15,247 nt of DNA from the NCBI GenBank assembly GCA_023404715.1, contig JAEYAR010000135.1:1-15247 (forward strand). The letters run 5' to 3'. A program made the position numbers and the translations under genes. The notes under the pieces were generated by a model. That model made no database searches. It had not been told where the DNA came from and was given only the letters and a program-made list of their open reading frames with translations. Source of the DNA: Bacillota bacterium (GTDB lineage: Bacteria; Bacillota; Clostridia; Christensenellales; Aristaeellaceae). Shown in pieces: positions 1 to 6,128 of the stretch; the stretch's first letter is position 1; every line of letters starts with the position of its first letter.

Positions 1-62
1 TTGAGGTATCCGCGTATTACTTCTACCTTTTCTTCTACACTCAATTTTTGCTTATGTCCCAT
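1..62 (-). CDS. Transposase OrfA-like N-terminus (partial)
   Basis: An open frame starts at ATG 62-60 on the minus strand and stays open to base 1, giving 20 residues: MGHKQKLSVEEKVEVIRGYL. The AGGGGGAG ribosome binding site at about 69-76 is well spaced. A basic start followed by a K-L-S-x-E-E-K-x-x-V-I-x-x-Y-L helix resembles the first helix of the helix-turn-helix domain in IS3-type OrfA proteins, which bind the element's ends. Only the first helix is visible, so the protein could also be another helix-turn-helix transposase. It is too short to appear as a normal reading frame. Confidence 0.5.
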   Translation of the reverse strand, partial: MGHKQKLSVEEKVEVIRGYL

Positions 63-66
63 AAAA

Positions 67-120
67 TGCTCCCCCTATGTTTGACAGTTTTCTTTTTCAC
101 TGTCTCTCATAGAGGGAGCA
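67..120. repeat. Long inverted repeat (hairpin) covering the transposase ribosome binding site
   Basis: TGCTCCCCCTATG (67-79) pairs with CATAGAGGGAGCA (108-120) with one mismatch. After a symmetric three-base gap, GACAGT (83-88) pairs with ACTGTC (99-104) perfectly around a 10-base loop. In minus-strand RNA the AGGGGGAG ribosome binding site of the transposase sits in this stem. The outer arm is also the putative terminal repeat of the insertion sequence. Confidence 0.8.
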
Positions 121-163
121 TATCAAATCCGCCGGCGGGTTTTATAGCGAAAGAACGAATTAG

Positions 164-192
164 CGGGGGACGGTGCCATGCACCGTCCCCCG
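164..192. repeat. REP-like perfect palindrome, 13-bp stem with CAT loop
   Basis: CGGGGGACGGTGC (164-176) and GCACCGTCCCCCG (180-192) are perfect reverse complements around a three-base loop. Palindromes built on GGGGACGG/CCGTCCCC recur as dispersed repeats in many bacterial genomes. The element lies 52 bases past the stop of the last importer gene and could end that transcript. The minus-strand sequence after it (CTAATTCGTTCTTTC) is only moderately T-rich, so a classical terminator is not clear. Confidence 0.75.
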
Positions 193-244
193 TAGGCTGT
201 AGATAAGCTCCATTTTATGTACAGACACAACAATCGTATCGACC

Positions 245-1192
245 TTATACTCGCATCTCGCGGTTAAAGGGCTTCCCCAGCATCGCAGGGCCGAGGCGCG
301 CGCTGCCGCGCACGAAGATGAGCACGACGATGACAAGCGCATAGGGCAGCATGACGAGGAACTCGTAGGGGAATGTCGCCAGGCCGTACGTCTGCACCGC
401 GATCTGCAGGCTCTGCGCCAGGGAGAAGAGGAGCGCGCCGAGCATGACGCGCACCGGCTGCCAATGGCCGAAGTAGACCAGCGCGACGGCGATGAAGCCG
501 CGGCCGGAGATCAGCGTATCCGTAAACATCTTCGCCTGGCAGACGGAGAGATACGCGCCCGCAAGGCCCGCCATAGCCCCGCCGAAGGCCAGGGCCTGAA
601 AGCGCGTGCGCGAGACGCCGATGCCGAGTGAATCAGCCGCGCGGGGCGTCGTGCCGCAGGCGCGGATGCGCAGGCCCCAGGGCGTCTTGAAGAGGATAAA
701 GTGCGTCACAGGCACCATCAAAAAGGCGAAATAGACGAGCGGGTTGCAGCGGAAGAGCATCTTCCCCAGCACAGGGATGTCGCAAAGCAAAGGGATCGCA
801 ATATCCTTGATGCCCGCGATACCGCGAGAGCCGCCGACAAAATGACGAAACAACGTGCCCGCGAGGCCCGTGCCGAACAGCTGCAGGCCGATGCCGGCGA
901 TGCCCTGCGGCGCGCCGAACGTGATGACGACCACGCCGAATAGCAAGCCCATCACAGCGCCCGTGATCGCGGCGGCCGCGAGCCCGAGCAGGTTCATATA
1001 AAGGGGAAGCTCCGCCGAGCCGCCGATGCTAAAGGGCACCAGCATGCCGACGAAGGCGCCCATAGCCATGATGCCCTCGCAGCCGAGGTTGAAGATGCCG
1101 GCGCGCTGATTGACCGTCTCGCCCAGCGCGGCGAGCAGCAGCGCGGTGGAGAAGGGGATGCCCAGGGTGATGAAGCTGATGACGAAGTCCAT
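245..1192 (-). CDS. BMP-type nucleoside ABC transporter, second permease
   Basis: This 315-residue integral membrane protein is one of two permeases of a BMP-family importer (NupQ/YufQ-like, BPD_transp_2 family). Nearly the whole length is hydrophobic segments separated by short loops. The conserved stretch LGETVNQRAGIFNLGCEGIM near residues 24-43 is the family hallmark and matches a similar motif in the other permease. The ATG at 1192 is chosen over an in-frame GTG at 1201 because it lies one base after the upstream stop and has GGCGGG at good spacing; the GTG would overlap that site. It is the last gene of the importer operon. It should form a heterodimeric channel with its neighbour and pass nucleosides or a related solute inward; the substrate is inferred from family. 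Confidence 0.9.
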   Translation of the reverse strand: MDFVISFITLGIPFSTALLLAALGETVNQRAGIFNLGCEGIMAMGAFVGMLVPFSIGGSAELPLYMNLLGLAAAAITGAVMGLLFGVVVITFGAPQGIAGIGLQLFGTGLAGTLFRHFVGGSRGIAGIKDIAIPLLCDIPVLGKMLFRCNPLVYFAFLMVPVTHFILFKTPWGLRIRACGTTPRAADSLGIGVSRTRFQALAFGGAMAGLAGAYLSVCQAKMFTDTLISGRGFIAVALVYFGHWQPVRVMLGALLFSLAQSLQIAVQTYGLATFPYEFLVMLPYALVIVVLIFVRGSARLGPAMLGKPFNREMRV

Positions 1193-1193
1193 C

Positions 1194-2294
1194 TCAAACA
1201 CCCGCCTTTCTGCCGAGCAGCGATTCGACGCGCCGCTGGGCGCGGTCCATCAGGTAAGGGTTTTGCAGGATCATCTTGGTGGCGACGATGACGAGGATGA
1301 CGATGCCCTGCAGCACGTCCACCATGTTGGCGGGAACGGGGATGCCCATGATCTGCAGGGCGCTCGCCCCGTATTGCAGAAGGCCGAAGAGGAAGGCGGC
1401 GGGGAGGATGCCCGCCGGGTGCAGGCCGCCGAAGAGCGCCACGACGATGCCGGAGAAGCCGTAACCGCCCGTGATGGACATGACGCCGCGATGATGCACG
1501 CCCATGACCTCGATGGCGCCCGCAAGGCCGGCGCAGCCGCCTGAAATCAGCATGGCGAGCACGATGTATTTGGAAACCTGGATGCCGCCGTAGCGCGCCG
1601 CGCGCTCGGAAGAGCCTGCGGCGCGCATCTTATAACCGAACGACGTGCGCCACATGAAGCAGTAGACCAGGACGGCGAGGCCCAGCGCGATAAAGATACC
1701 GGTATGCATCGCGGTGCGGGGAATCCAGAAGTTCAGCTTGCTCAGCCAGGCGGTCTTGGCCAGGCGCATGGTCTGCGGGTCGCCTGCGCCGCCGATCACG
1801 GTAGGATCGAGCAAGGGGACGCGCAGGCAATAGGCGTAGACCTGCGCGGCGATGTAGTTGAGCATGACGGTAGAGAGCAGCTCGCTCACGCCGAACTTCG
1901 CCTTGAGCGCGCCGGGGATAAAGCCCCACAGCGCGCCGCCCAGAATGCCGCACAGCAGCGCGAGCGGCAGGATGACGGGGCGGGGCAGATCGGTGAAGAG
2001 GATGACGACGATGGTCAGCAGCAGGCCGACCGTCATTTGTCCTTCGCCACCGATGTTGATGATGCCGCTGCGATAGGCGACGCAGATGCCCAGGGCGACG
2101 ATACACAGCGGCGTCATGCGGTTGATGACCTCGCTGAAATTGATGAGGTTCGTAAGCGGGTAGATGAAGATGACGTAAAACGTATCGAGCACGCCGACGC
2201 CGAGCACCTTGAGGACGAGGGAGCTGACGGCGAATGTGGCGAGCGTCGCCAGGGCGACGACCGCCAGCTTGTAACAGAGCTTAAAATGCTTCAT
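1194..2294 (-). CDS. BMP-type nucleoside ABC transporter, first permease
   Basis: A 366-residue integral membrane permease of the NupP/YufP type. The N-terminus (MKHFKLCYK) is a short basic tail before the first hydrophobic helix. The motif LGICVAYRSGIINIGGEGQM (about residues 68-87) is the conserved segment of this family and aligns with the equivalent in the next gene. The start codon overlaps the ATPase gene by 14 bases and has GGCGGGGGTG as ribosome binding site, which suggests translational coupling. It ends one base before the next permease starts. It is somewhat longer than its partner, as usual for the first permease. Together they form the membrane channel driven by the ATPase encoded upstream. 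Substrate specificity cannot be read from the sequence. Confidence 0.9.
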   Translation of the reverse strand: MKHFKLCYKLAVVALATLATFAVSSLVLKVLGVGVLDTFYVIFIYPLTNLINFSEVINRMTPLCIVALGICVAYRSGIINIGGEGQMTVGLLLTIVVILFTDLPRPVILPLALLCGILGGALWGFIPGALKAKFGVSELLSTVMLNYIAAQVYAYCLRVPLLDPTVIGGAGDPQTMRLAKTAWLSKLNFWIPRTAMHTGIFIALGLAVLVYCFMWRTSFGYKMRAAGSSERAARYGGIQVSKYIVLAMLISGGCAGLAGAIEVMGVHHRGVMSITGGYGFSGIVVALFGGLHPAGILPAAFLFGLLQYGASALQIMGIPVPANMVDVLQGIVILVIVATKMILQNPYLMDRAQRRVESLLGRKAGV

Positions 2295-3861
2295 TTTCTT
2301 TCACCCCCGCCATCAAAATGCCGAGCTTGCGCTGGGTGGCCTCGTCGCGGCCCAGCATGCGCTGCACCTGGCCCTTGAAGATGACCGCGATGCGGTCGGA
2401 AAGGTTCATGATCTCCTCGAGCTCTTCTGAGATGAGCAGGATGCCGATGCCGCGCGCGCGCAGCGCGAGCAGCTGCTTGTGGATGAATTCCGCAGCGCCC
2501 AAATCCAGCCCGCGGATGGGGTAGACGGCGATGAGGAACTTGGGATCGCGCGAGATTTCGCGCGCCAAGATGACCTTTTGAATGTTGCCGCCCGAGAGGG
2601 AGCCGGCGGCGACGTGTACGCCAGAGCAGCGGATGTCGAAGCGCTCGCGCAGCTTTTCGGCGTTGCGGTCGATCGCCCGAAAACGCATAAAGCGCCAGCG
2701 GCTGAAGGGGAGCTTTGCGGCGTCCTTGAGGATGAGGTTTTCGCGGATGGACATGCTGGGCACGATGCCCTCGACGTTGCGCTCCTCCGGCACGTAGCCG
2801 ATGCCGCGCTCGATGATCTGCTGGGGCGTCTTGCCGGCGATGCGCTCGCCGGCAAAGCGGATTTCGCCGCTTTCGATCGGGCGAAGTCCCGTGAGCGCCT
2901 CGGCGAGCTCGCGCTGACCGTTGCCCGAGACGCCCGCCAGCCCGACGATCTCGCCCGCGCGGACGTTTAAGGTGAGGTGATTGAGCGCAAGATGACCCCG
3001 GTCGCTGCGTACGCACAGGTCCTTCACCTCGAGCATCAGCGGTCCGGGAGCGGAGGACGCCTTGTTGACGGGCAGGAAGACCTCGTGCCCCGTCATGAGC
3101 GCGGCGATGTCGCCGGAGGAATGGTCCTTTGTGTTGCCGGTGAAGACGACCTTACCACCGCGCAGGATGGCGACCTTGCTGGATAAGCTCTTGACCTCCT
3201 GCAGCTTATGGCTGATGAAGATGATCGAAAGCTCCTTGGACATGCGCCCCAACAGCGCGATGAGATCGTCCGTCTCCTGCGGGGTGAGGGCGCTCGTCGG
3301 CTCGTCGAGGATGAGAAAGCGCGCGCCGAAGCAAAGCGTCTTGACCAGCTCCACCCGCTGCTGTTCGCCTACGGATAGCTGCCAGACGTACGCGTCAGGG
3401 TCGACCGCTAGGCCGTAGCGCGCCGAGATCTCGCAGATGCGTGCGCGCACGTCGGACGTGCGCAGGTGGATGTGCCCCATCAGTCGCCGTAGCGCGCCGC
3501 CCTGCGTGCCGGATCCCGCGAGCAGCTGCTTCATGCCCAGGGCCACGTTCTCTGTGACGGTGAGGCTGGGTACGAGCATATACTGCTGATGCACCATGCC
3601 GATGCCGCAGGCAAACGCGTCGTTCGGCGAGCGGAAGGTAACCTCGCGGTCGTTGATGTAGATCTTGCCCTCGTCAGGGGTGTACAGGCCCATGAGGATA
3701 TTCATCAGCGTGGTCTTGCCCGCGCCGTTTTCGCCGACGAGCGCGAGCACCTCGCCCTTGCCGACGGAGAGGGAAATGTCGTCGCAGGCGACGATGCCCG
3801 GAAAGCGCTTGGTGATGTGCTGGGCGCGCAGGCTGACGATGGGCTGTGCGGTTGAGTGCAT
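2281..3861 (-). CDS. BMP-type nucleoside ABC transporter, double ATP-binding protein
   Basis: A 526-residue ATPase with two fused nucleotide-binding domains (NupO/YufO, RbsA-like) that powers the two permeases. Domain 1 is complete: Walker A GENGAGKT (43-50), signature LSVGEQQR (162-169), Walker B LILDE (183-187), switch His218. Domain 2 is degenerate as usual in this family: GVSGNGQRE replaces the P-loop near 310-318, the signature LSGGNIQK (422-429) is good, and the Walker B region reads LIAVYPIRGLD (443-453) where relatives have a QPTRGLD-type sequence. The start at 3861 is set by GGGAGG about eight bases upstream; a longer frame to 4116 only overlaps the neighbouring gene and is not used. 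ATP hydrolysis probably occurs mainly at one composite site. Confidence 0.93.
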   Translation of the reverse strand: MHSTAQPIVSLRAQHITKRFPGIVACDDISLSVGKGEVLALVGENGAGKTTLMNILMGLYTPDEGKIYINDREVTFRSPNDAFACGIGMVHQQYMLVPSLTVTENVALGMKQLLAGSGTQGGALRRLMGHIHLRTSDVRARICEISARYGLAVDPDAYVWQLSVGEQQRVELVKTLCFGARFLILDEPTSALTPQETDDLIALLGRMSKELSIIFISHKLQEVKSLSSKVAILRGGKVVFTGNTKDHSSGDIAALMTGHEVFLPVNKASSAPGPLMLEVKDLCVRSDRGHLALNHLTLNVRAGEIVGLAGVSGNGQRELAEALTGLRPIESGEIRFAGERIAGKTPQQIIERGIGYVPEERNVEGIVPSMSIRENLILKDAAKLPFSRWRFMRFRAIDRNAEKLRERFDIRCSGVHVAAGSLSGGNIQKVILAREISRDPKFLIAVYPIRGLDLGAAEFIHKQLLALRARGIGILLISEELEEIMNLSDRIAVIFKGQVQRMLGRDEATQRKLGILMAGVKENEAF

Positions 3862-3901
3862 GAACGCGACCTCCCATGCATTTGGTCTAAACCTGAGAAG
3901 A

Positions 3902-3925
3902 GGGGAAGAGCATAAGCCCTTCCCC
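3902..3925. promoter_or_regulatory. Intercistronic stem-loop between the binding-protein and ATPase genes
   Basis: GGGGAAG (3902-3908) pairs with CTTCCCC (3919-3925) around a 10-base loop, in the 86-base gap between the stop of the substrate-binding protein gene and the ATPase start. Stem-loops here commonly stabilise the upstream mRNA or cause partial termination, giving more binding protein than membrane components. The sequence after it on the minus strand is only weakly T-rich, so full termination is unlikely. Confidence 0.5.
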
Positions 3926-3947
3926 AAGCGAGAAGCATGCGCGCGGT

Positions 3948-4970
3948 TTACTGCACGGCCACGTCCGCGAAGCCCGCGACTGCTGCGCTGCCCGCCTGCG
4001 CGGTCAGCTCGGCGAGAGCGGCCTCCACGGCCGTCTTTACTTCGTCGGTAGCCATCGGGTTTTCCGCGTTGAACTGATAGCGGAAGCCGCCGTTGTTGTA
4101 GTTGAGCGGGATGCACTCGCCGCCCGTGACGCCGGACTGCATGCGCTCTACCAACGTCAGGATGACGGCGGAATAGTCGTAGGCCGCGGCCGAGATGGTC
4201 TTAAAGCCCTCGGTTCCCTCCATCTGCCCGAACTCCTGCGCAACCCACCAGATGTCCTCGTCCTTGTGCTCGGCGACCACGCGCAGCGCGCCCAGCGCCT
4301 GCTGCGCCGCGCCCGCCAGCACGTCCGCGCCGGCCTCGACGAAGGAAGCGGCCAGTTCGCCCGCGCCTACAGTGTCGTCAAAGCTGTTGGTGAACGCGAT
4401 CATCACCTGTGCATTGGGATTGGCGGCCTGTACGCCCAGCTTGAAGCCGCGGATGTAGCGGTACGCGTCTCCGCCGTCGACCGGGCCGACGAGGCCGATC
4501 TTGTTCGTCTTCGTGCTCATGCCCGCGACGATGCCGTTCAGATAGCCGGTCTCTTCGGACTGGGGCATGTAGGTGAAGATGTTGTCACCCTCGACCTCGC
4601 CGGAGGTACCGTAGGCAAAGACGACGTCCTCATATTCTTCGGCCACGTCGGTCACGGCGTTTTTGAACTGGGCGCCATGGCAGATAATGAGGTCGTATCC
4701 CTGGCCGACGAGCTGGCGCACCGTCGCGGGGCCGTCGGCGGGCAAGATGCTTTCGACGGGCGTATATTCGAGCGTGACGCCCTGCCCGGCCAGCGTTTCA
4801 ATAGCGGCTTTGACGCCGTTGTCCATCGATTGGCACCAGCCCTGATCGTCCGTCGTGTTGGAGTAGACGATCGCCATTTTGACGGCGTCCCCGGCGAGCG
4901 CGCCGGAGGAGAGCAGGGCCGCGCACAGCACGAGCGCGAGCAGGCATGCGATTTTCTTCATCATGTTCAT
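3948..4970 (-). CDS. BMP-family (PnrA/Med-like) substrate-binding protein of the nucleoside ABC transporter
   Basis: A 340-residue extracytoplasmic binding protein that delivers ligand, in this family usually purine nucleosides, to the importer. The N-terminus has a basic MNMMKK start, a hydrophobic core (7-20) and an ALA|GD site at 26/27 that looks like signal peptidase I cleavage. There is no proper lipobox: the only candidate, ALVLC16, has Leu before Cys. The mature protein starts with the typical KMAIVYSN strand and carries the family's YMPQSEETGYLNG and KIGLVGPVDGG segments (around 185-220). The first of three clustered ATGs is given; AAAGGAG lies 4 bases before it and 10 before the second, so the true start could be Met3 or Met4. 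It is the first gene of the operon and has its own promoter and leader hairpin. Confidence 0.9.
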   Translation of the reverse strand: MNMMKKIACLLALVLCAALLSSGALAGDAVKMAIVYSNTTDDQGWCQSMDNGVKAAIETLAGQGVTLEYTPVESILPADGPATVRQLVGQGYDLIICHGAQFKNAVTDVAEEYEDVVFAYGTSGEVEGDNIFTYMPQSEETGYLNGIVAGMSTKTNKIGLVGPVDGGDAYRYIRGFKLGVQAANPNAQVMIAFTNSFDDTVGAGELAASFVEAGADVLAGAAQQALGALRVVAEHKDEDIWWVAQEFGQMEGTEGFKTISAAAYDYSAVILTLVERMQSGVTGGECIPLNYNNGGFRYQFNAENPMATDEVKTAVEAALAELTAQAGSAAVAGFADVAVQ

Positions 4971-4986
4971 TCCGCTCCTTTTTGCT

Positions 4987-5020
4987 CGCCTGCGTTCGCC
5001 CTGTGCGGGGAACGCAGGCG
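4987..5020 (-). promoter_or_regulatory. Leader stem-loop of the importer operon
   Basis: CGCCTGCGTTC (4987-4997) and GAACGCAGGCG (5010-5020) are perfect 11-base complements; inside, CCC (4999-5001) can pair with GGG (5007-5009). The structure lies between the predicted transcript start (about 5026) and the AAAGGAG site at about 4975-4981. There is no U tract after it on either strand, so it is not an intrinsic terminator. It could be a protein-binding site in RNA or DNA, a 5' stability element, or part of a small riboswitch. Confidence 0.7.
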
Positions 5021-5032
5021 GTCTTCCAGGAT

Positions 5033-5061
5033 AAAATACGACATTTTTTGCGGTTTGTCAA
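5033..5061 (-). promoter_or_regulatory. Sigma-A promoter of the importer operon
   Basis: On the minus strand: TTGACA (5061-5056), a 17-base spacer, then TATTTT (5038-5033). The -35 is a perfect consensus and the -10 has four of six matches. Transcription would start near 5026, about 55 bases before the first ATG. The region upstream is rich in A tracts that could act as an UP element. An 8-base inverted repeat, TTTTTTGC (5044-5051) and GCAAAAAA (5085-5092), flanks the -35. Confidence 0.75.
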
Positions 5062-5125
5062 TCAAAATTACGCATATTCTCCCTGCAAAAAATAAAAACG
5101 TTCGGGAAGGGGGCGCGGATACGGG

Positions 5126-5154
5126 TTGCATGCGCGCAAGGGATGGTGTATGAT
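5126..5154 (+). promoter_or_regulatory. Sigma-A promoter of the TfoX-domain gene
   Basis: TTGCAT (5126-5131), a 17-base spacer and TATGAT (5149-5154) form a good promoter, with the start expected near 5161 and the ribosome binding site AGAAGGAGG at 5165-5173. It is divergent from the importer promoter about 65 bases away, so the intergenic region serves both directions. Confidence 0.6.
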
Positions 5155-5182
5155 GCGTATATTAAGAAGGAGGCGGTATCGA

Positions 5183-5437
5183 ATGGGGGAACTTTCAAAG
5201 CTGCTCAATATCGGCAGCGCTGTCGAGGTGCAGTTAAACCAGGTGGGCATTGAGACGCCGGACGATCTGCGCGCTGCGGGCGCTAGGGACGCGTGGCTGC
5301 GCATCAAGGCGATCGACGATTCGGCGTGCATTCACAGGCTATACGCGCTGGAGGGCGCGGTGCGCGGCGTCAAGAAGGCCGCTTTGCCGCCGGAGGTCAA
5401 GGAGGAGCTCAAGGCGTTTTATCAGGCGCATAAATGA
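5183..5437 (+). CDS. Stand-alone TfoX C-terminal-domain protein
   Basis: An 84-residue protein matching the TfoX C-terminal domain, a helix-hairpin-helix-like fold first known from the competence regulator TfoX/Sxy. Recognisable features are LSKLLNIG at the N-terminus, VGIETPDDL (21-29), GARDAWLRIKAID (33-45) and the Cys-containing helix ending in ALEGAVRGV (55-63). In many Bacillota this domain occurs alone, as here, and its function is unknown; protein or DNA binding has been suggested from the fold. The start at 5183 follows AGGAGG by nine bases; a longer frame from 5126 would cover the promoter. It precedes the alpha/beta-barrel gene by 42 bases on the same strand. Confidence 0.85.
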   Translation: MGELSKLLNIGSAVEVQLNQVGIETPDDLRAAGARDAWLRIKAIDDSACIHRLYALEGAVRGVKKAALPPEVKEELKAFYQAHK

Positions 5438-5479
5438 GCGAGGGAATCATATAAGCGCTTGAAAAGGGGAGATTGATAT

Positions 5480-5782
5480 ATGGCGAAAACCGCATGGATT
5501 TTTTCGTACAAGCTAAAGAAGAATGTAAGTGAAGAACAGTTTATCGAGCGTACACAAAAGTTACACGATGAAGTCATCTCAAAAGCGAAGGGGTTCATAT
5601 CCTGGGAGCATTACCTACAGGGAAATGTTTGGACTGACTTTGTTCTATGGGAGACAGAGGAGGACGCCAATCATGCGACAACGGTAGGGGAAGGAAAAGA
5701 AGTGACGGAAAACTTCTATGCATGTATACAAATGAGTACTTGCAGAGCGTTGATTTCGCGGCTCGTCAAAAAATATGAGTGA
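5480..5782 (+). CDS. Small dimeric alpha/beta-barrel (ABM-like) protein
   Basis: A 100-residue cytoplasmic protein with the pattern of dimeric alpha/beta-barrel (ferredoxin-like) proteins: a first strand (TAWIFSYKL, 4-12), a helix (SEEQFIERTQKLHDEVI), a strand with GFISWEHY (38-45), then WTDFVLWETEEDANHA (51-66) before a second helix. Proteins of this shape include antibiotic biosynthesis monooxygenases and stress-responsive or heme-related proteins; no catalytic signature allows a choice. GGGGAG eight bases upstream supports the start. The gene is visibly AT-richer than all its neighbours, with A/T-ending codons common, which suggests recent acquisition. It is the last gene before the terminator at 5823. 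Confidence 0.7.
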   Translation: MAKTAWIFSYKLKKNVSEEQFIERTQKLHDEVISKAKGFISWEHYLQGNVWTDFVLWETEEDANHATTVGEGKEVTENFYACIQMSTCRALISRLVKKYE

Positions 5783-5822
5783 ACTTAACCGCCTGATTCT
5801 GTCAACCGAATGCGTGAAGAAG

Positions 5823-5889
5823 AAGCGGGATGGGCGTCAAGGATCGATTTGTGGCTTCGCCGTCCTTGACGCCTATCCCGCTTTCTTTT
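5823..5889 (+). terminator. Strong intrinsic terminator, probably bidirectional
   Basis: The arms 5823-5843 and 5863-5883 pair over 21 positions with a single G-T wobble (5832/5874). The loop can form an inner GGC-TTC-GCC hairpin. TTTCTTTT follows on the plus strand. On the minus strand the arm is followed by CTTCTTCTTC, so it may also stop the convergent accessory operon ending at 5920. Confidence 0.9.
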
Positions 5890-5919
5890 ATATGCGCAAA
5901 TCGTCAGTGGAGCTTAACG

Positions 5920-6105
5920 CTATTGAATCGGCAACGTAATATGTCCGGACAGCAGGAGCGCGGCGCATAAAAGGCCCAGAAAAAGGACGACGATACCGGC
6001 CGCCCTCAGCGTGAGATAGATGCCCTTGCGGTATGGGGCTTTCAATGAGATCAGGATGAGTACGGCGCCAAAGAGGAAAGCCAGAATAGCGATCATAAAA
6101 TACAT
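5920..6105 (-). CDS. Small membrane protein, two transmembrane helices, unknown function
   Basis: I do not recognise this 61-residue protein. It has two hydrophobic helices (about residues 2-21 and 36-53) joined by a basic loop (LKAPYRKGIYLTLR) and almost no soluble part. By the positive-inside rule the loop should face the cytoplasm. A clear AAGGAG site seven bases before the ATG shows it is a real gene, and a TAG ends it. It starts 23 bases after the stop of the XdhC-family gene and is the last gene of the yqeC-yqeB-xdhC operon, so it is probably co-expressed with hydroxylase maturation. A part in cofactor metabolism or membrane attachment is only a guess. Confidence 0.75.
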   Translation of the reverse strand: MYFMIAILAFLFGAVLILISLKAPYRKGIYLTLRAAGIVVLFLGLLCAALLLSGHITLPIQ

Positions 6106-6128
6106 CTTTTTTCTCCTTCATTTCCCGT

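Larger units (their letters stand above)
1..120 (-). mobile_element. Left end of an insertion sequence (IS3-like), cut by the window edge
   Basis: Read on the minus strand, the sequence begins TGCTCCCTCTATGAGAGACA at 120 and leads within 60 bases to a ribosome binding site and a transposase-like reading frame that runs off the window. A terminal TG dinucleotide, a short AT-rich lead and a reading frame so close to the end are typical of IS3-family elements. Base 120 is the likely outer boundary because the inverted-repeat symmetry stops there. The other end and the target duplication are outside the window, so the family is inferred. Confidence 0.55.

Noticed and set aside
1704..2378. Plus-strand open frame opposite the first permease and ATPase genes
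   Set aside because: It is antisense to two clear transporter genes, and its low-complexity, Asp/Ala/Arg-rich product is typical of shadow frames.
3862..4116. N-terminal extension of the ATPase
   Set aside because: It would overlap the end of the binding-protein gene. A strong GGGAGG site points to the start at 3861.
4971..5061. Purine riboswitch or xanthine-responsive RNA ahead of the importer
   Set aside because: The leader is about 55 bases with one simple hairpin. The three-way junction and conserved loops of the purine riboswitch are absent, and I cannot match the xanthine-binding NMT1 motif with confidence.
5095..5110. PurBox-like CCGAACGTT on the minus strand
   Set aside because: A PurR site needs a second, inverted box at a fixed distance; none is present, and the match itself has a mismatch.
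4266..5153. Long plus-strand open frame opposite the binding-protein gene
   Set aside because: It is an antisense shadow caused by GC-rich codon bias. It has no ribosome binding site or recognisable domain, and it runs through the importer promoter.
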